Part shown: piece after piece, positions 18,801 through 27,019 of the stretch | How positions within the stretch are numbered: the first letter of the stretch is position 1 | How the letters are laid out: each line of letters starts with the position of its first letter | NCBI GenBank assembly: GCA_019637645.1 | Contig: JAHBVH010000020.1 | Location: forward strand, 1-64,000 | DNA length: 64,000 bases | Direction: 5' to 3' | Source: Caldilineaceae bacterium | GTDB lineage: Bacteria > Chloroflexota > Anaerolineae > Caldilineales > Caldilineaceae | Notes under the pieces: generated by a model | What the model was told of the DNA's origin: nothing | The model's input: only the letters and a program-made list of their open reading frames with translations | The model's database searches: none | Translations under genes and position numbers: made by a program

Positions 18801-19489
18801 TCTTGCGCTTCACGCGGGTAGGCCCCTAGCAAAAGGGCAAAGCTGTTGTAGACGCGTTCAATGGTAAAGAAGAAGGCCATGATCAAATAGGCCGCTAGGA
18901 AAATCGCATTGCCCGCGTTGGCTGCGACACGCGTCGTAACATCGCCACCCCAAGGCAGCGGATCGTTGTTATAATGTTGAATGACACCGTAGATGGCAAT
19001 CGGCAAACTGGTGATGATGATCGCGTGTTGCAGGCGGCGTAACTGTTCGGGCCGCCGGAGATGAGCCGCGGCGAGGATGGCGATGGTGACATAACTGAGG
19101 AAGGAATAGGTGCCTTGTAACCGTTGGTAGGAGCCAAACCAACTGACAAAGCGGGCCAGGCTAAAACTGGTGCTCAGTAGATAAGCGAGAATCAGCAGCA
19201 AGATCGGAATCACAAAAGGGTTGCGCCATGCTCCGCGTAACTGGGTGACCACGGAATTATCGGTCGAGGTATCCTGATAGGCCGGTTGCCAAAAGTAGCC
19301 CCCATTGGCGATCTTAATCACCCAGGCCACGACCATCACCAGCGCAATGGAACGGATAAGACTGATCTTATCGGGCTCAAACACCCGGCTGGAAAAGACA
19401 TTGAAAAACATGGGCGCAACAACCAGCGCGGCCAGCCAGCCAGCTTCAATCACTGCTTCACACCAGGAATCAAGTTTTGTTTTCATCAT
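15827..19489 (-). CDS. O-antigen ligase/polymerase family membrane protein with C-terminal TPR domain
   Basis: 1220-residue membrane protein. The N-terminal two-thirds has many transmembrane segments and the Wzy_C/O-antigen ligase core: FWTQSRGPWLGLFLGS, then TAQVRILIWEGASNMVRP and GYGPEAMWV at about 230-380. A charged cytosolic-looking loop rich in Glu and Lys/Arg (around 560-610) splits the membrane part; further membrane helices follow to about 830. The C-terminal third is a TPR array (about 880-1215; for example WNEKGNAHLARGEDADAEAAYRHSL). Such proteins polymerise or attach lipid-linked glycans outside the membrane; the TPRs probably bind partner proteins. It is encoded between the initiating transferase and the glycosyltransferase operon, so it probably handles that polymer. 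MMKT allows a start at 19489 or 19486. Confidence 0.88.
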   Translation of the reverse strand: MMKTKLDSWCEAVIEAGWLAALVVAPMFFNVFSSRVFEPDKISLIRSIALVMVVAWVIKIANGGYFWQPAYQDTSTDNSVVTQLRGAWRNPFVIPILLLILAYLLSTSFSLARFVSWFGSYQRLQGTYSFLSYVTIAILAAAHLRRPEQLRRLQHAIIITSLPIAIYGVIQHYNNDPLPWGGDVTTRVAANAGNAIFLAAYLIMAFFFTIERVYNSFALLLGAYPREAQEDQEMSVAFSGGAYLFITMVQLLAIFWTQSRGPWLGLFLGSYLFVLLVLTAVRPRYYRQLTLAWVGVGVLGILLLALMNTTAMFDFLRPIPYVGRFTQLLNQESNTAQVRILIWEGASNMVRPHEPITFPDGSKDAVNFLRPLVGYGPEAMWVAYNPFYPPALAQVEARNASPDRSHNETWDSLVITGILGFVAYMSLFIAIFYWSLRWLGLLVNRRDNWLFGLLLGGFSLAAILYFLITDGSWRFFGVALPAGIIAGLFFYVTAAAFLHHDLKLDLRDIPRQLLIITIMATVAAHFVEIHFGIAIAATRTYFWVQTATLLVLGMRWAQPVAFSAAQTLAAELEEKNEEEEKPVDLKESRSGRKGRKVTTMKVSAPRRERTPLTTAAALPATVMTDALIFLTFVFIYTTNSTQQRSAFDVLFSSVTQRPIGGALVSSPYIFFLMFFTWLLSATVGLTVEALAQRKAPPLQWWLRGYGLHAAVVWGSWLLYGLIQGARLIPGAAGTNLDEQLSHVAGHFAFYTGLVVFWLLLAGTVYAWPRLSERLAAVRRPALSLVAGVAMAIFGFFVISTVNVALVRADIIYKQGQQFDNQANWVSSIELYRRALAARKTEDHYMLFLGRALLEQAKDVSDPGTYALGENPTIDDVLALIPERVAQMGRSELLRAAEVVLREAQRINPLNTDHTANLARLYRTWSDLTSDTAVRQQKLDESIGEYNMAVTLSPNAAHLWNEKGNAHLARGEDADAEAAYRHSLTLDPYFEQTYLLLADFYDRRQRYQEGVDLLKEGIATWLASQRFNPTAQMYSFLGVACARVNDLACAIDANLEVLKRQPNNVGAMRNLALLYRDQGETASALEWLEKAIALLQPEQVDDIRQLRTLAAQLYQDAGQIDAAIAQYEAIRQVAPQDLETLRTLSNLYNTEQDDRMVVEIAQALMALEPTNYQHPLNIAQALQRAGQTDNARQFGEQALQLAPAEQKPAIQQFLDGLGTSQ

Positions 19490-19736
19490 GCTCTGTTTTC
19501 TGCAAAACTATTCGGTTGCTCGTAGTGCAACGGCTAGACGCCAACGGCGACCCTGTTACGCTCCTGCTCGATGCTCTGGCGAATGTACCCAGAGAACTTA
19601 CGCACAAAGATTGGCTTCGCAGCCGATAAGTCCTACGCTGCTCAAGGGATATCGAACAGGCCAAGTCGTTGCCTTATTGTTGTACGCATCTCCAGCAGAG
19701 ATCCTAACGCACTTTCTCGTAAGGACAAAATTTAGG

Positions 19737-20909
19737 TTAGGTGGCAGTGCTGGTTTGTTGGGTGGCTAGCAAGGTATGGTAAAGCGCTGCAATGGCCTGC
19801 ACCATGCCTTGATCGCTAAATTCCGTGGCCCGGGTACGGTTGGCGGCCCCCATCTGTTGGGCCAAGGTCGGGTTGGCCAACAGTTGGCAGAGCCGCTCGG
19901 CCAATACCGCTGGTTCGCCGGGCGGCACCAAAAAGCCATTGATCCCTTCGGCAATGGCCTCTGCGCTGCCGTCACAGGCTGTTGCCACAATGGGCAAACC
20001 CGTTGCCATCGCCTGGGGAAGCACACGCGGTAGCCCTTCCCACAGCGAAGAAAGGGCAAAGAGATCAAACGCAGCCAATAGCTCTGGCACATCGCGGCGC
20101 AACCCCGTGAGCACCAGCCGCTCCGCAATGCCTAGCGCCACGGCCAAGGCTTCTACCTCCTGCCGCAGCGGGCCATCGCCCACCAGCATAAAATAGGTTT
20201 CCGGAAAGCGTTGCGCGATGACCGCGGCCGCGCGCACAAAATCCAGCGGGGCCTTTTGCGGGGATAACCGCGTGACCGAGCCCACCACCACCGCATTGGC
20301 CGGAATCCCCCACGCCGCGCGCGTGGCTTCCCGTGGCACTTGGGGATGGCCGAAACGATCCAGCTCAATGCCACTGCGAATGACCACATAGTGGCTGGCT
20401 TTGCCAATGCCGTCGCGCAGCCCTTTCTCAATATCTTTGCTGGTGACGGCGATCAGCTTGTCAGTAATCGGCAGGGTGAGCTTTTCCAGCAAGATATAGT
20501 AGGCGCGCACCAGAGGATGTTGGCGCTCATGATGGCCCCAGCCGTGGACCGTATGCACAATAATGGGCACCCCGGCCAGTTTGGCGGCCCAGCGGCCCAC
20601 AATGCCCGCTTTGGAGCTATGGGTGTGGACAATGGTATAGTGGCCGCGCCGCATGAGCTGCGTCAACCGCAGTACGGCCAGAAAGTCCTTGACCGGATTG
20701 ACCTCGCGTACTAAGGTCGGTTCCAGGATCAAGGGAATCCCCCGTTCCTGAACGGCTTCGATCAAGCTGCCCTCACTGCCCGTTTGGGGGCCGGAAACGA
20801 CGGTAACATCCCAGGTTGCTTTGTCGAGCAATTGGGCGGTGAGCATCGTATTTTCTTGCGCCCCGCCAATGATGAGGCGGGTGATGGGGTGGAGCACTTT
20901 AATGGTCAT
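19737..20909 (-). CDS. Glycosyltransferase family 4
   Basis: About 390-residue GT-B glycosyltransferase that adds a sugar to a lipid-linked glycan at the inner membrane face. The N-terminal acceptor domain begins MTIKVLHPITRLIIGGAQ; the C-terminal nucleotide-sugar domain has VGSVTRLSPQKAP and SSLWEGLPRVLPQAMATGLP. In the usual E-x7-E pair the second Glu is Gln. The frame is open upstream to 21065, but the ATG at 20909 is chosen because the protein then begins exactly at the family start and overlaps the upstream epimerase stop by 11 nt, a translational-coupling arrangement. It is the last gene of the EPS operon. Sugar specificity is unknown. Confidence 0.9.
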   Translation of the reverse strand: MTIKVLHPITRLIIGGAQENTMLTAQLLDKATWDVTVVSGPQTGSEGSLIEAVQERGIPLILEPTLVREVNPVKDFLAVLRLTQLMRRGHYTIVHTHSSKAGIVGRWAAKLAGVPIIVHTVHGWGHHERQHPLVRAYYILLEKLTLPITDKLIAVTSKDIEKGLRDGIGKASHYVVIRSGIELDRFGHPQVPREATRAAWGIPANAVVVGSVTRLSPQKAPLDFVRAAAVIAQRFPETYFMLVGDGPLRQEVEALAVALGIAERLVLTGLRRDVPELLAAFDLFALSSLWEGLPRVLPQAMATGLPIVATACDGSAEAIAEGINGFLVPPGEPAVLAERLCQLLANPTLAQQMGAANRTRATEFSDQGMVQAIAALYHTLLATQQTSTAT

Positions 20910-21837
20910 GAGTTTGGTACCAAGCAACCGTGCGGCGCAAGCCCTCGTAAAAATCGACTTGTACCTGATAGTGTAGTTGGGCTTGCGCTTTTTGAATGTC
21001 GGCCAATGAGTGTTTGACATCACCACTGCGTGAGCGATCAAAGTTTGGCTCGACTGATGTGCCAAGGATCTGGTTGAGTGTAGTCATCAGATCGAGCAAC
21101 GAATAGCGCTGCCCACAAGCAATGTTAAAGATCTGCCCGCCGACATCCGGTTGGGTAGCGGCCAACAGATTGGCATGAACATTGTTGCGGACATAGGTGA
21201 AATCGCGCGATTGCGTGCCATCGCCATAAATGGTGGGTGCTTTACCCGCCGCCATCGCGCGAATAAAGAGCGGAATCACGGCTGAATAATGGGAGGTCGG
21301 ATCTTGATAAGGGCCAAAGACATTAAAATAGCGTAGGCAAACCGTCTCCAGCCCATACAATTCCCAGAAGATACGACAGTAGTGCTCCCCGGCTAGTTTG
21401 GCAACGGCATAGGGCGATTTGGGGCGCGGGGTCATCTCCTCCTGTTTGGGCATCGTGGGCGAATCGCCATAGACCGAAGAGGAGGAGGCATAGACAAAGC
21501 GCTGCACGCCAGCATCGCGTGCGGCGACCAGGAGATTGATCGTCGCGGTCGCATTGGTGTCGTGGCTGGTAAAAGGATCGGTCACGCTGCGCTGCACCGA
21601 GGGAAGCGCGCCCTGGTGGAGAACAACGTCCATCCCCTGGACGGCATGCCGACAGGTTTCTGAACTGCGTAGATCGCCTTCGACCAATTCGATATCCCGC
21701 TCGACATCGAGCAGGTTTTGGCGGCGGCCTGTACTAAAGTTGTCCAGCACGCGGACGCGCTCGCCCCGTTCTACTAATTCGTGGACGAGATTGGAACCAA
21801 TAAAACCGGCCCCGCCGGTGATAAGATAGTTTGTCAT
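20899..21837 (-). CDS. NAD-dependent nucleotide-sugar epimerase/dehydratase (extended SDR)
   Basis: 312-residue extended short-chain dehydrogenase. The N-terminal Rossmann motif is GGAGFIGS; the catalytic triad region shows SSSSVYGDS and YAVAK (Tyr/Lys), and substrate-domain pieces LRYFNVFGPYQDP and SRDFTYVRNNVHANL match UDP-hexose 4-epimerases of the WbpP/GalE type. It probably makes UDP-GalNAc/Gal or a related sugar for the polymer built by the surrounding transferases. It lies between two GT4 genes and overlaps the downstream one by 11 nt. The exact substrate is not visible. Confidence 0.93.
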   Translation of the reverse strand: MTNYLITGGAGFIGSNLVHELVERGERVRVLDNFSTGRRQNLLDVERDIELVEGDLRSSETCRHAVQGMDVVLHQGALPSVQRSVTDPFTSHDTNATATINLLVAARDAGVQRFVYASSSSVYGDSPTMPKQEEMTPRPKSPYAVAKLAGEHYCRIFWELYGLETVCLRYFNVFGPYQDPTSHYSAVIPLFIRAMAAGKAPTIYGDGTQSRDFTYVRNNVHANLLAATQPDVGGQIFNIACGQRYSLLDLMTTLNQILGTSVEPNFDRSRSGDVKHSLADIQKAQAQLHYQVQVDFYEGLRRTVAWYQTHDH

Positions 21838-21851
21838 GATCGCGATCGTTT

Positions 21852-22958
21852 CTATTCTTCAACGCGCTTCAGCCTAAGCAGCTTCTCATAGAGGGCAACC
21901 GTTTGGGCCACATTTTGTTCAATCGAAAAGTGTTGCTCCACCCGCTGTCGCCCCGCCGCGCCCAAACGCTGACAGAGCGCCGGATCGTGGCAGAAACGGA
22001 GCAGCGCCTGCGCCAACGCCGGCGGATCGGCGGGGGGCACTAAGTAACCCGTTTCACCCGGCACTACCACCTCGGGCGTGCCACCAACGGCGGTGGCAAC
22101 GACGGGCAAGCCAACGGCCATGGCCTCGAGGAGGACCATGGGCATCCCTTCCCAATGCGAGGGCAGCACAAAGAGATCCATCTGTTGGAGCAACGCGGCC
22201 ACATCTTGGCGCGCACCCCAAAAGGTGACGTGTTTGGTGAGCCCTAGCGCGTCTCTTTGTTGCGCAAGCCTTTGGCGTTCGCTCCCCTCGCCAATGAGCC
22301 AAAGTTGCTGCTCGGGGCATTGGGCAACAACCTGGGCAAAGGCTTCCAGGAGAAAAGGCAACCCTTTGACAGGATGCAGACGCCCGACAAAGCCAAAGAT
22401 ACGCGGCTGCCTATCCGTGGTGGGTGGCGTTGGCGGCGGGGCAAAGCTTTGGGTATCCACGCCGTTGGGAATGACCACCAACTTGGCGCGGGGAATCCCG
22501 ATCGCGCTGTGGGCAAAGTCTGCGACCTTTTGGGCAATGCAAATGATCTGGTCGGCCAGCGGTGCGGTCAACCGATTCAGCCGCTGCCGTAACTTCCCTT
22601 CCTGCCCCATGGTGTGCTCCGAGCCAATGATAATGGGTACACCGGCTAGGCGACCAAGGAGGCGTCCGGGGATATTGGCATGAAAAAGCCAGGTGTGCAA
22701 AATCGCCGGGCGTCGTTGACGGAGCAACCAATAGAGGCGTACAAAGGCATCCAGCCGCCATTTGCGCGTCATCCCGAGATCGATCACCTCTAGGCCAAGG
22801 GCGCGCAATTGCTGGGCGACGGCTTTGTCACCATTATAGAGACAGACAATCGTTACTTGATAGTGCGCCCGATCCATGCGTTCGACGAGCCGCAACAGCA
22901 CGCTCTGCGCGCCACCACTGGACAATTCGGTGATCAGATGTAAGAGACGAACGGCCAT
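21852..22958 (-). CDS. Glycosyltransferase family 4
   Basis: 368-residue GT-B transferase. It begins MAVRLLHLITELSSGGAQS, the usual acceptor-domain start; the donor domain shows FVGRLHPVKGLPFLLEAF and SHWEGMPMVLLEAMAVGLPVVAT with an intact E-x7-E motif. The ATG at 22958 is preferred over an in-frame start at 23012 because GGAAGG lies just upstream and the family start matches. Fourteen nt separate it from the epimerase. Similar Chloroflexota genes are named exopolysaccharide glycosyltransferases; the sugar is unknown. Confidence 0.92.
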   Translation of the reverse strand: MAVRLLHLITELSSGGAQSVLLRLVERMDRAHYQVTIVCLYNGDKAVAQQLRALGLEVIDLGMTRKWRLDAFVRLYWLLRQRRPAILHTWLFHANIPGRLLGRLAGVPIIIGSEHTMGQEGKLRQRLNRLTAPLADQIICIAQKVADFAHSAIGIPRAKLVVIPNGVDTQSFAPPPTPPTTDRQPRIFGFVGRLHPVKGLPFLLEAFAQVVAQCPEQQLWLIGEGSERQRLAQQRDALGLTKHVTFWGARQDVAALLQQMDLFVLPSHWEGMPMVLLEAMAVGLPVVATAVGGTPEVVVPGETGYLVPPADPPALAQALLRFCHDPALCQRLGAAGRQRVEQHFSIEQNVAQTVALYEKLLRLKRVEE

Positions 22959-23039
22959 AAACCTTCCAAAGATCTGGTATCCCGTTGGCTCGGTGGTGCC
23001 TACCACGGCCAACCTAGGAGCTTGCCGCTTAACTATGCG

Positions 23040-24146
23040 CTAACGCGCTAACGTTTGCATGGCTGTGATCTCCTGTTGAAGGAGTGCACCCTGTTCGTAG
23101 GTATCGACCACATAGGCGCGGGCTGCTTGCCCTAGGCGGCTCGCCATCCCCGGCGTGTCGATGAGCTGCCTAAGCTGGTCGGCCAAATCCTGGGCGGTAA
23201 ATTGGCAGAGCAGACCAGTCACGCCAGGTTGAATGATATTCCGAATACCTGGTGCATCGGTGCCGACACAAGCCAGCCCACAGGCCATCGCTTCGATGAG
23301 CACTTTGGGATGGCCTTCGCTAAAAGAGGGCAAGACAAAAAAATCGGCGCTGTTGAGCAGGGCGGGCAGGGCTTGGTTGGCAACAACCCCCTTGAACTCC
23401 ACTTGCACTCCCGCTTTGGCCGCATAGGCGGCGAGTTCGGCTTCCTGCTCGCCACTGCCCACCAACACCAACCGGATGGAGGCGGGTGGCATCAGGGCTA
23501 AAGCATCGATCAGCATCAAAAGATTTTTTTCTTTGGAGAGCCGACCAATATAAATCACCACCTGCTCTTGGGTCGCAGCCTTGGTTGGCGCGGGCGCAAA
23601 GACGGTCGTATCCACCCCATTCGGCACTTTGAGGATGCGATCCGCCGCGACAAAGGCGCGGACATGGGCCGCCATTTCATCGGTGGTCACAATGACCTTG
23701 TCGGCAAAGCGCGCTCCGAGCCGCGCCCGTTGTTCAAGGCCATGGGCCCGCATCAGTGGTTCGTTTGAACGTACTGTCTCGAAATAACGGTAGCCATAGG
23801 TGGTAACATAGGGCTTGTGATACCAGAAGCGCGTGAGCAACGCTGGCGTGGAGCCATAGGCTTGCATCACACGGAAAACATTGCATTCCTGGAGATAGCG
23901 ACGCTGCACCCAGGGCAATAAAAACGCATAGGCCCAACGGTGGTAGCCCGGATTCGGAATCACCTGGCAATTGGGGGGGAGCGGGGCATTAAACGGTGGC
24001 TTCTCATTGACATACGAAAAGTAGTAGACGCGCTCAAAAGCCTGGGCATAGCGGGTCAGATACGAAGTAATAAAGCGGGTATCTTGCCCCACCCGTGCCA
24101 AGTTCCGAATACTGCCACCCTGTTCGGGAAAGATGCCTAAAATCAT
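23040..24146 (-). CDS. Glycosyltransferase family 4
   Basis: About 368-residue GT-B transferase beginning MILGIFPEQGGSIRNLARVG. The donor domain has IYIGRLSKEKNLLMLIDAL and SFSEGHPKVLIEAMACGLACVGTDAPG with the E-x7-E motif kept. An upstream in-frame ATG at 24359 would read through the neighbouring methyltransferase gene, so the start at 24146 is used; it lies 34 nt after that gene's stop. Part of the EPS operon; substrate not visible. Confidence 0.9.
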   Translation of the reverse strand: MILGIFPEQGGSIRNLARVGQDTRFITSYLTRYAQAFERVYYFSYVNEKPPFNAPLPPNCQVIPNPGYHRWAYAFLLPWVQRRYLQECNVFRVMQAYGSTPALLTRFWYHKPYVTTYGYRYFETVRSNEPLMRAHGLEQRARLGARFADKVIVTTDEMAAHVRAFVAADRILKVPNGVDTTVFAPAPTKAATQEQVVIYIGRLSKEKNLLMLIDALALMPPASIRLVLVGSGEQEAELAAYAAKAGVQVEFKGVVANQALPALLNSADFFVLPSFSEGHPKVLIEAMACGLACVGTDAPGIRNIIQPGVTGLLCQFTAQDLADQLRQLIDTPGMASRLGQAARAYVVDTYEQGALLQQEITAMQTLAR

Positions 24147-24180
24147 GATGCTCTGTTGGTCCTCAAAACGATAGAGATGG

Positions 24181-24969
24181 TTAAAGCTGCTTCTGCGCCA
24201 CAATGCGGAAACCGGTCGCTTCCGCGGGATGACGCAAGGCGGCGTCCCGTTTCCACTGGGCCAGCCGCCGGTAGGCGCCGAGCGATAGACCACCGGCCAA
24301 GTCGATCCAGCCAGCGAAGGGTGTGTCATAGACGGTGGGCATGATCTCCTGTAGGACAAAGCCCGTGCGGGCTAACATGGCTTCCACATCCTGGCGCGTA
24401 TATTCAAATTTGTGATCAGGATCGGCCAAGGTGGGCAATCCCACACTGCCGCGCCACTGTTTCCATTGGGTATCGCGCTGGGGGATCGAGAGCAGCAGCA
24501 ACCCGCCTGGTTTGAGCACCCGCCCGACTTCGGCCATCACCTGTTCCCGTTCGTAGAGATGTTCTAGGACATCCAAGAAGAGCACCGTATCGAAACTTGC
24601 ATCGGCAAAGTCCCAGCGCGTTTCCACATTGCCCTCGGCAAAGTGCACATTGGTCAACCCTGCTTCTGCCGCCTTGGCGTGGGCAATTGCTAGTTGCTTT
24701 GGGTTGTAATCGAAGCCATAGATGGTCTGGCAATGCGCGGCACAAGCAAGGGTATGCATCCCATTGGCGCACCCAAGGTCGAGCACAACGGCATTCCGGT
24801 TTATATAGGGCAAATACCACTGCTGCCAATCGGTCTGCAGAAAATGTTTAGGGTGGATCGCATGTGTGCTCTTGCCGGTCCATTTCACCAGGCGTGATGA
24901 TAAAATCGTCCCCCAAGTGTCGGCTTGCCAAAGCAACCAAACACTGCCTTTTTTGATCTGATTCACCAT
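24181..24969 (-). CDS. Class I SAM-dependent methyltransferase
   Basis: 262-residue methyltransferase. The SAM-binding motif is VVLDLGCANGMHTLA, followed by GFDYNP and a DTVLFLDVLEHLYER segment typical of the Methyltransf_11 group; RVLKPGGLLLLSIPQ closes the core. The start at 24969 (MVNQIKKG) is chosen because it forms a TAATG overlap with the stop of the upstream GT2 gene, while the longer reading would run inside that gene. It probably methylates a sugar or glycan end in the EPS pathway (inference). Confidence 0.88.
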   Translation of the reverse strand: MVNQIKKGSVWLLWQADTWGTILSSRLVKWTGKSTHAIHPKHFLQTDWQQWYLPYINRNAVVLDLGCANGMHTLACAAHCQTIYGFDYNPKQLAIAHAKAAEAGLTNVHFAEGNVETRWDFADASFDTVLFLDVLEHLYEREQVMAEVGRVLKPGGLLLLSIPQRDTQWKQWRGSVGLPTLADPDHKFEYTRQDVEAMLARTGFVLQEIMPTVYDTPFAGWIDLAGGLSLGAYRRLAQWKRDAALRHPAEATGFRIVAQKQL

Positions 24970-25898
24970 TACCGAAAATCCTTTCCTGTGAAGATGGCAG
25001 CCAACCCAACGAAATTCCCATAGAGCTGCATAAGCGTCGCGCGTCGCGCCGACTTCGTTAGCAAGAGCAGTCCATTTTTTAAGACAATCCCGGTTAACGC
25101 CCAACAAAGCGCTCTCCAATTACGCGGTCGTTTCGGCATATTCTTGGCAAAAAAGCGCCAAAAATAATTGGTTTCAATAAATCCCATCTTATAGGTATTG
25201 ATCCGGCCCGAGGGTTCTTTGCGATGGACGAGGCGCGCGGCTGGGGTTGCGATCAATTGCCAGCGTTTGCTGACCCGATACGAAAAATCCAGATCATCGG
25301 CCCAAGCGTAGCCCACTTCGCTCAGACGACCGTCAAAGCGCATATCCGCAAAGACGGCGCGCCGATAACTCATATCACAGCCAGAGAGCCACTCAACTGA
25401 GATTGGCTGGTCAAAATCACCCTGGCGTGTTAGAACGCCACTCCCACTGGGTAAAACCTCTCCTGGTTTTTTGCTATCTAACCCAAAGAAGCGCAGGAAT
25501 GGCAGCACCCCAGGCGCGTACTCTTGGGATAAGGCTCCCTCAACACCCCCGATGGCACCGTTTGGATCGGCTTCGTAAACCGCCATCAACGCGGCTAAAT
25601 AATCAGGTTCGAGTAGTACATCATCATCGAGAAAAAGGATAATGTCACCCTTGGCCTGCTCGACACCGAGATTGCGCGAGGCGACCAACCCTGGCGTTTC
25701 TTTCTTGTAGTAATGGCACGGAATCCCCTTTGCTTCGACGAGACTCACTAGCTCGTCCACTGGTAGGTTGCCATCATCGATCAGCAGGAGCTCTTCGGGC
25801 AAGCGGGTTTGGTCAAAGAGCGTCGCCAATGTATCGCGCAGCACGGCTTCTCGGTCTTTTGTACAGATGATAATCGATAAAGTTAACTTGGTTGCCAT
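24969..25898 (-). CDS. Glycosyltransferase family 2
   Basis: 309-residue GT-A transferase. It begins LTLSIIICTKDRE, has the donor Asp in LLIDDGN, the metal-binding DDD in ILFLDDDVLLEPDY and the acceptor-side WADDLDFSYRV segment. The C-terminus has one weak hydrophobic segment for membrane association. It overlaps the next gene upstream by 16 nt and the downstream methyltransferase by one base, so the three are translationally coupled. A rhamnosyl- or other hexosyl-transferase is possible; specificity is unknown. Confidence 0.92.
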   Translation of the reverse strand: MATKLTLSIIICTKDREAVLRDTLATLFDQTRLPEELLLIDDGNLPVDELVSLVEAKGIPCHYYKKETPGLVASRNLGVEQAKGDIILFLDDDVLLEPDYLAALMAVYEADPNGAIGGVEGALSQEYAPGVLPFLRFFGLDSKKPGEVLPSGSGVLTRQGDFDQPISVEWLSGCDMSYRRAVFADMRFDGRLSEVGYAWADDLDFSYRVSKRWQLIATPAARLVHRKEPSGRINTYKMGFIETNYFWRFFAKNMPKRPRNWRALCWALTGIVLKNGLLLLTKSARRATLMQLYGNFVGLAAIFTGKDFR

Positions 25899-27019
25899 GG
25901 CTTATTTCTGTCTGCATATTGGGCAATGTGCTGCTCATAGGCGGCATAGGTGGTTGCAGCCGCTTGTGACCAGGAAAAGTGCCGACGGACATGGGCTTTT
26001 CCCTGCGCGCCGAGTGTCTGTCGCAATGGCAGATCCTGGGCTAACTGTACAATGTGGGCCACAAACTGAGCCTGATCGGTTGGCGCTGCCAAGAGCCCAG
26101 CGTTCCCCACCACCTCGGGCAAACTGGCCGCATGGGAAGAAAGCACTGGCGTACCACAAGCCATTGCCTCGGCAACGGCCATGCCAAAGCCTTCTAGCAA
26201 GGATGGAAAGACAAAGAGATCGGCTAGGTTATAATAGCGCACCTTGTCGGTCTCGCTCAGGTAGCCGGTAAAGGTCACCTGTTCCTCAATCCCAAGCACC
26301 TGGGTATAGCGACGTAGTTCTCTTTCTTGCGGGCCACTGCCAGCGATTAAGAGATGGGCTTGCGGCACCGATTGGCATACCTGTTGCAATACGTCGAGCA
26401 GGAACTTTAGATTTTTGCGTGGTGTTAGCGCCCCCAAATAGAGCAACAAAAAGCGATCAGTCAACCCTAATTGCTGGCGTAAGTCTGCTCCACGGTCTGG
26501 CAGTGGCTGATATTTTGCATCGACACCTGGATAGACAATCAACAGCCTGTGGCGGGGGACACCAAAGGTGCGCATGAGCTGTTGCACACAGAACTCACTA
26601 TCGGTGGTGATCAAGGCATAGCGATGAATGGCGATCCGTGTTAACCAACGCTGAATCTGTTGTTCGGTCTCCAGATGATGTAAGTGGGCTACCACGGGGC
26701 AATGCAGCCTCATTTGCGCGATCCGGCCCAATAAAGATAAGGATGGCGAATGAATTCGTAGCAGGTCGAATGGGTGCGGCTGCCATAGCTTGAAGACGCG
26801 GGGGAGGAAAAGCCAGTTATATTCATAGGTGTAGCGCCAACAAGGCGGCGTTCGGTGGATCTGCCAGCCACCTATGGCGGCGACTTCTTCCCCTTGGGGC
26901 AAGGGAATCTCAACCGTCACCCCCAGCTGGGCCAATCCTTTCAGCACCTCGCGATCATACACTGCGCCACCCAGATTGGACCCCGGTGCAATACTTAGTT
27001 GGGGCGCACAGATTCTCAT
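25883..27019 (-). CDS. Glycosyltransferase family 4
   Basis: 378-residue GT-B transferase. Acceptor domain start MRICAPQLSIAPGSNLGGAVYD; donor domain YLGALTPRKNLKFLLDVLQ, TGYLSETDKVRYYNLADLFVFPSLLEGFGMAVAEAMACG with the E-x7-E motif, the pattern of mannosyl-type GT4 enzymes. It starts at an ATG that overlaps the stop of the upstream gene as ATGA. Substrate is not visible from sequence. Confidence 0.93.
   Translation of the reverse strand: MRICAPQLSIAPGSNLGGAVYDREVLKGLAQLGVTVEIPLPQGEEVAAIGGWQIHRTPPCWRYTYEYNWLFLPRVFKLWQPHPFDLLRIHSPSLSLLGRIAQMRLHCPVVAHLHHLETEQQIQRWLTRIAIHRYALITTDSEFCVQQLMRTFGVPRHRLLIVYPGVDAKYQPLPDRGADLRQQLGLTDRFLLLYLGALTPRKNLKFLLDVLQQVCQSVPQAHLLIAGSGPQERELRRYTQVLGIEEQVTFTGYLSETDKVRYYNLADLFVFPSLLEGFGMAVAEAMACGTPVLSSHAASLPEVVGNAGLLAAPTDQAQFVAHIVQLAQDLPLRQTLGAQGKAHVRRHFSWSQAAATTYAAYEQHIAQYADRNKPWQPS

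Noticed and set aside
24181..25119. Longer version of the methyltransferase starting at 25119
   Set aside because: The extra 50 residues lie inside the upstream GT2 gene and do not resemble the family; the TAATG overlap at 24969 gives a better start.
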